From: Actinomycetes bacterium
GTDB taxonomy: Bacteria > Actinomycetota > Acidimicrobiia > Acidimicrobiales > RAAP-2
Assembly: GCA_021849765.1 (NCBI GenBank)
Contig: JAJZSM010000062.1
Span: 1-8,041 of the forward strand
Direction: 5' to 3'
DNA: 8,041 nucleotides
Both the position numbers and the translations under genes were made by a program. The notes beneath the pieces were generated by a model. The model saw only the letters and a list, made by a program, of their open reading frames with translations, was not told the DNA's origin and ran no database searches. Below are positions 7,064 through 8,041 of this stretch, piece by piece (position 1 is the stretch's first letter; every line of letters begins with the position of its first letter).

Positions 7064-7091
7064 GTCTCCCCCTGACTGCGCTAACACCGTG

Positions 7092-7097
7092 AATGTA
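7092..7097 (-). promoter_or_regulatory. Possible -10 element of the regulator-transporter operon
   Basis: TACATT on the minus strand fits TANNNT and would give a leader of about 22 nt containing the Shine-Dalgarno. It overlaps the proximal operator, as repression by occlusion would require. No good -35 lies 16-18 nt upstream (GCGGTT at 17), so the call is weak. Confidence 0.3.
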
Positions 7098-7107
7098 ACC
7101 GCTTACA
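7093..7107. promoter_or_regulatory. LacI/GalR-type operator, proximal copy
   Basis: TGTAACCGCTTACA at 7094-7107 is a near-perfect 14-bp palindrome (TGTAA-N-CG-N-TTACA, one unpaired position pair) centred on CG. It fits the general operator form of LacI-family repressors and resembles GalR and cre sites. It lies 31 nt upstream of the regulator ATG. Confidence 0.85.
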
Positions 7108-7110
7108 GTG

Positions 7111-7125
7111 ATGTAACCGCTTACA
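7111..7125. promoter_or_regulatory. LacI/GalR-type operator, distal copy
   Basis: This is an exact second copy of the proximal operator, identical over 15 nt including the preceding A. It lies in the same orientation, 18 bp away centre to centre. That is about 1.7 helical turns, so the two dimers would sit on different faces of the helix. Strict duplication of both operator halves supports function over chance. Confidence 0.85.
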
Positions 7126-7150
7126 ACGTAGTGACCTCGAGGGGTCCTGT

Positions 7151-7164
7151 CAAGCCACTGCTTG
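7151..7164 (-). terminator. Weak hairpin after the CoA-transferase gene
   Basis: CAAGC-AGTG-GCTTG forms a perfect 5-bp stem with a 4-nt loop, flanked by C-rich and G-rich bases that could extend it imperfectly. It lies 42 nt after the CoA-transferase stop and upstream of the operators. There is no U-tract, so intrinsic termination is unproven. Confidence 0.25.
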
Positions 7165-7202
7165 GGGATTCATTCACGAGCGCCCGTGTACTACGCGTCG
7201 CG

Positions 7203-8041
<839 letters not shown>

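Noticed and set aside
6332..7075. Plus-strand open frame of about 247 codons opposite the LacI-family gene
   Set aside because: It has low-complexity Arg/Asp/Gly composition and no motif, and it covers a well-supported regulator on the other strand.
7064..7087. Upstream GTG start for the regulator at 7087
   Set aside because: It would add 8 residues unlike the family N-terminus. ATG 7063 has a good GGGGGAG site and places the helix-turn-helix at the usual distance.
7093..7125. CRISPR-like or mobile-element repeat reading of the two 15-nt repeats
   Set aside because: There are only two units, an 18-bp period, palindromic symmetry and a LacI gene immediately downstream, so operators explain them fully.
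7136..7143. CCTCGAGG palindrome near the operators
   Set aside because: It is only 8 bp, has no symmetry with the operator sequence and is expected by chance at this GC content.

Overview
The window is GC-rich (about 60-65% by eye), and all seven genes lie on the minus strand. Three of the four transport genes behind the regulator start with GTG. This looks like a high-GC actinobacterium; Acidimicrobiia or a relative is only a guess, because nothing in the window is lineage-specific.

Layout in the direction of transcription (right to left): (1) 8041-7206 is the C-terminal part of a succinate/acetyl-CoA CoA-transferase whose 5' end lies outside the window. (2) 7205-7064 is a 142-nt gap with hairpins after the CoA-transferase and two tandem LacI/GalR-type operators in front of the next gene. 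(3) 7063-1827 holds five genes locked together by 4-nt stop/start overlaps: a LacI-family regulator, two Dpp/Opp-type permeases and two Dpp/Opp-type ATPases. (4) 1826-1673 is a 154-nt spacer with two stem-loops and a short A/T-rich patch. (5) 1672-5 is a family-5 extracellular solute-binding protein.

Together these make a complete ABC importer: binding protein, two permeases and two ATPases with the usual C-terminal four-cysteine domain. Its regulator is the first gene of the operon. Dpp/Opp importers are routinely annotated as peptide transporters. LacI regulators, however, nearly always respond to sugars or nucleosides, and some Opp-type importers carry oligosaccharides. The best inference is therefore uptake of a sugar, glycoside or related small molecule, with the regulator repressing its own operon through the twin operators. 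No glycoside hydrolase or catabolic gene is visible to name the substrate.

I found no RNA gene, CRISPR array, mobile element or clearly new system. The points most worth attention are the operator pair with its regulator-first operon, the separate placement of the binding-protein gene behind structured RNA, the apparent lack of a lipobox on the binding protein, and a 37-nt identical tract shared by the two ATPase genes.
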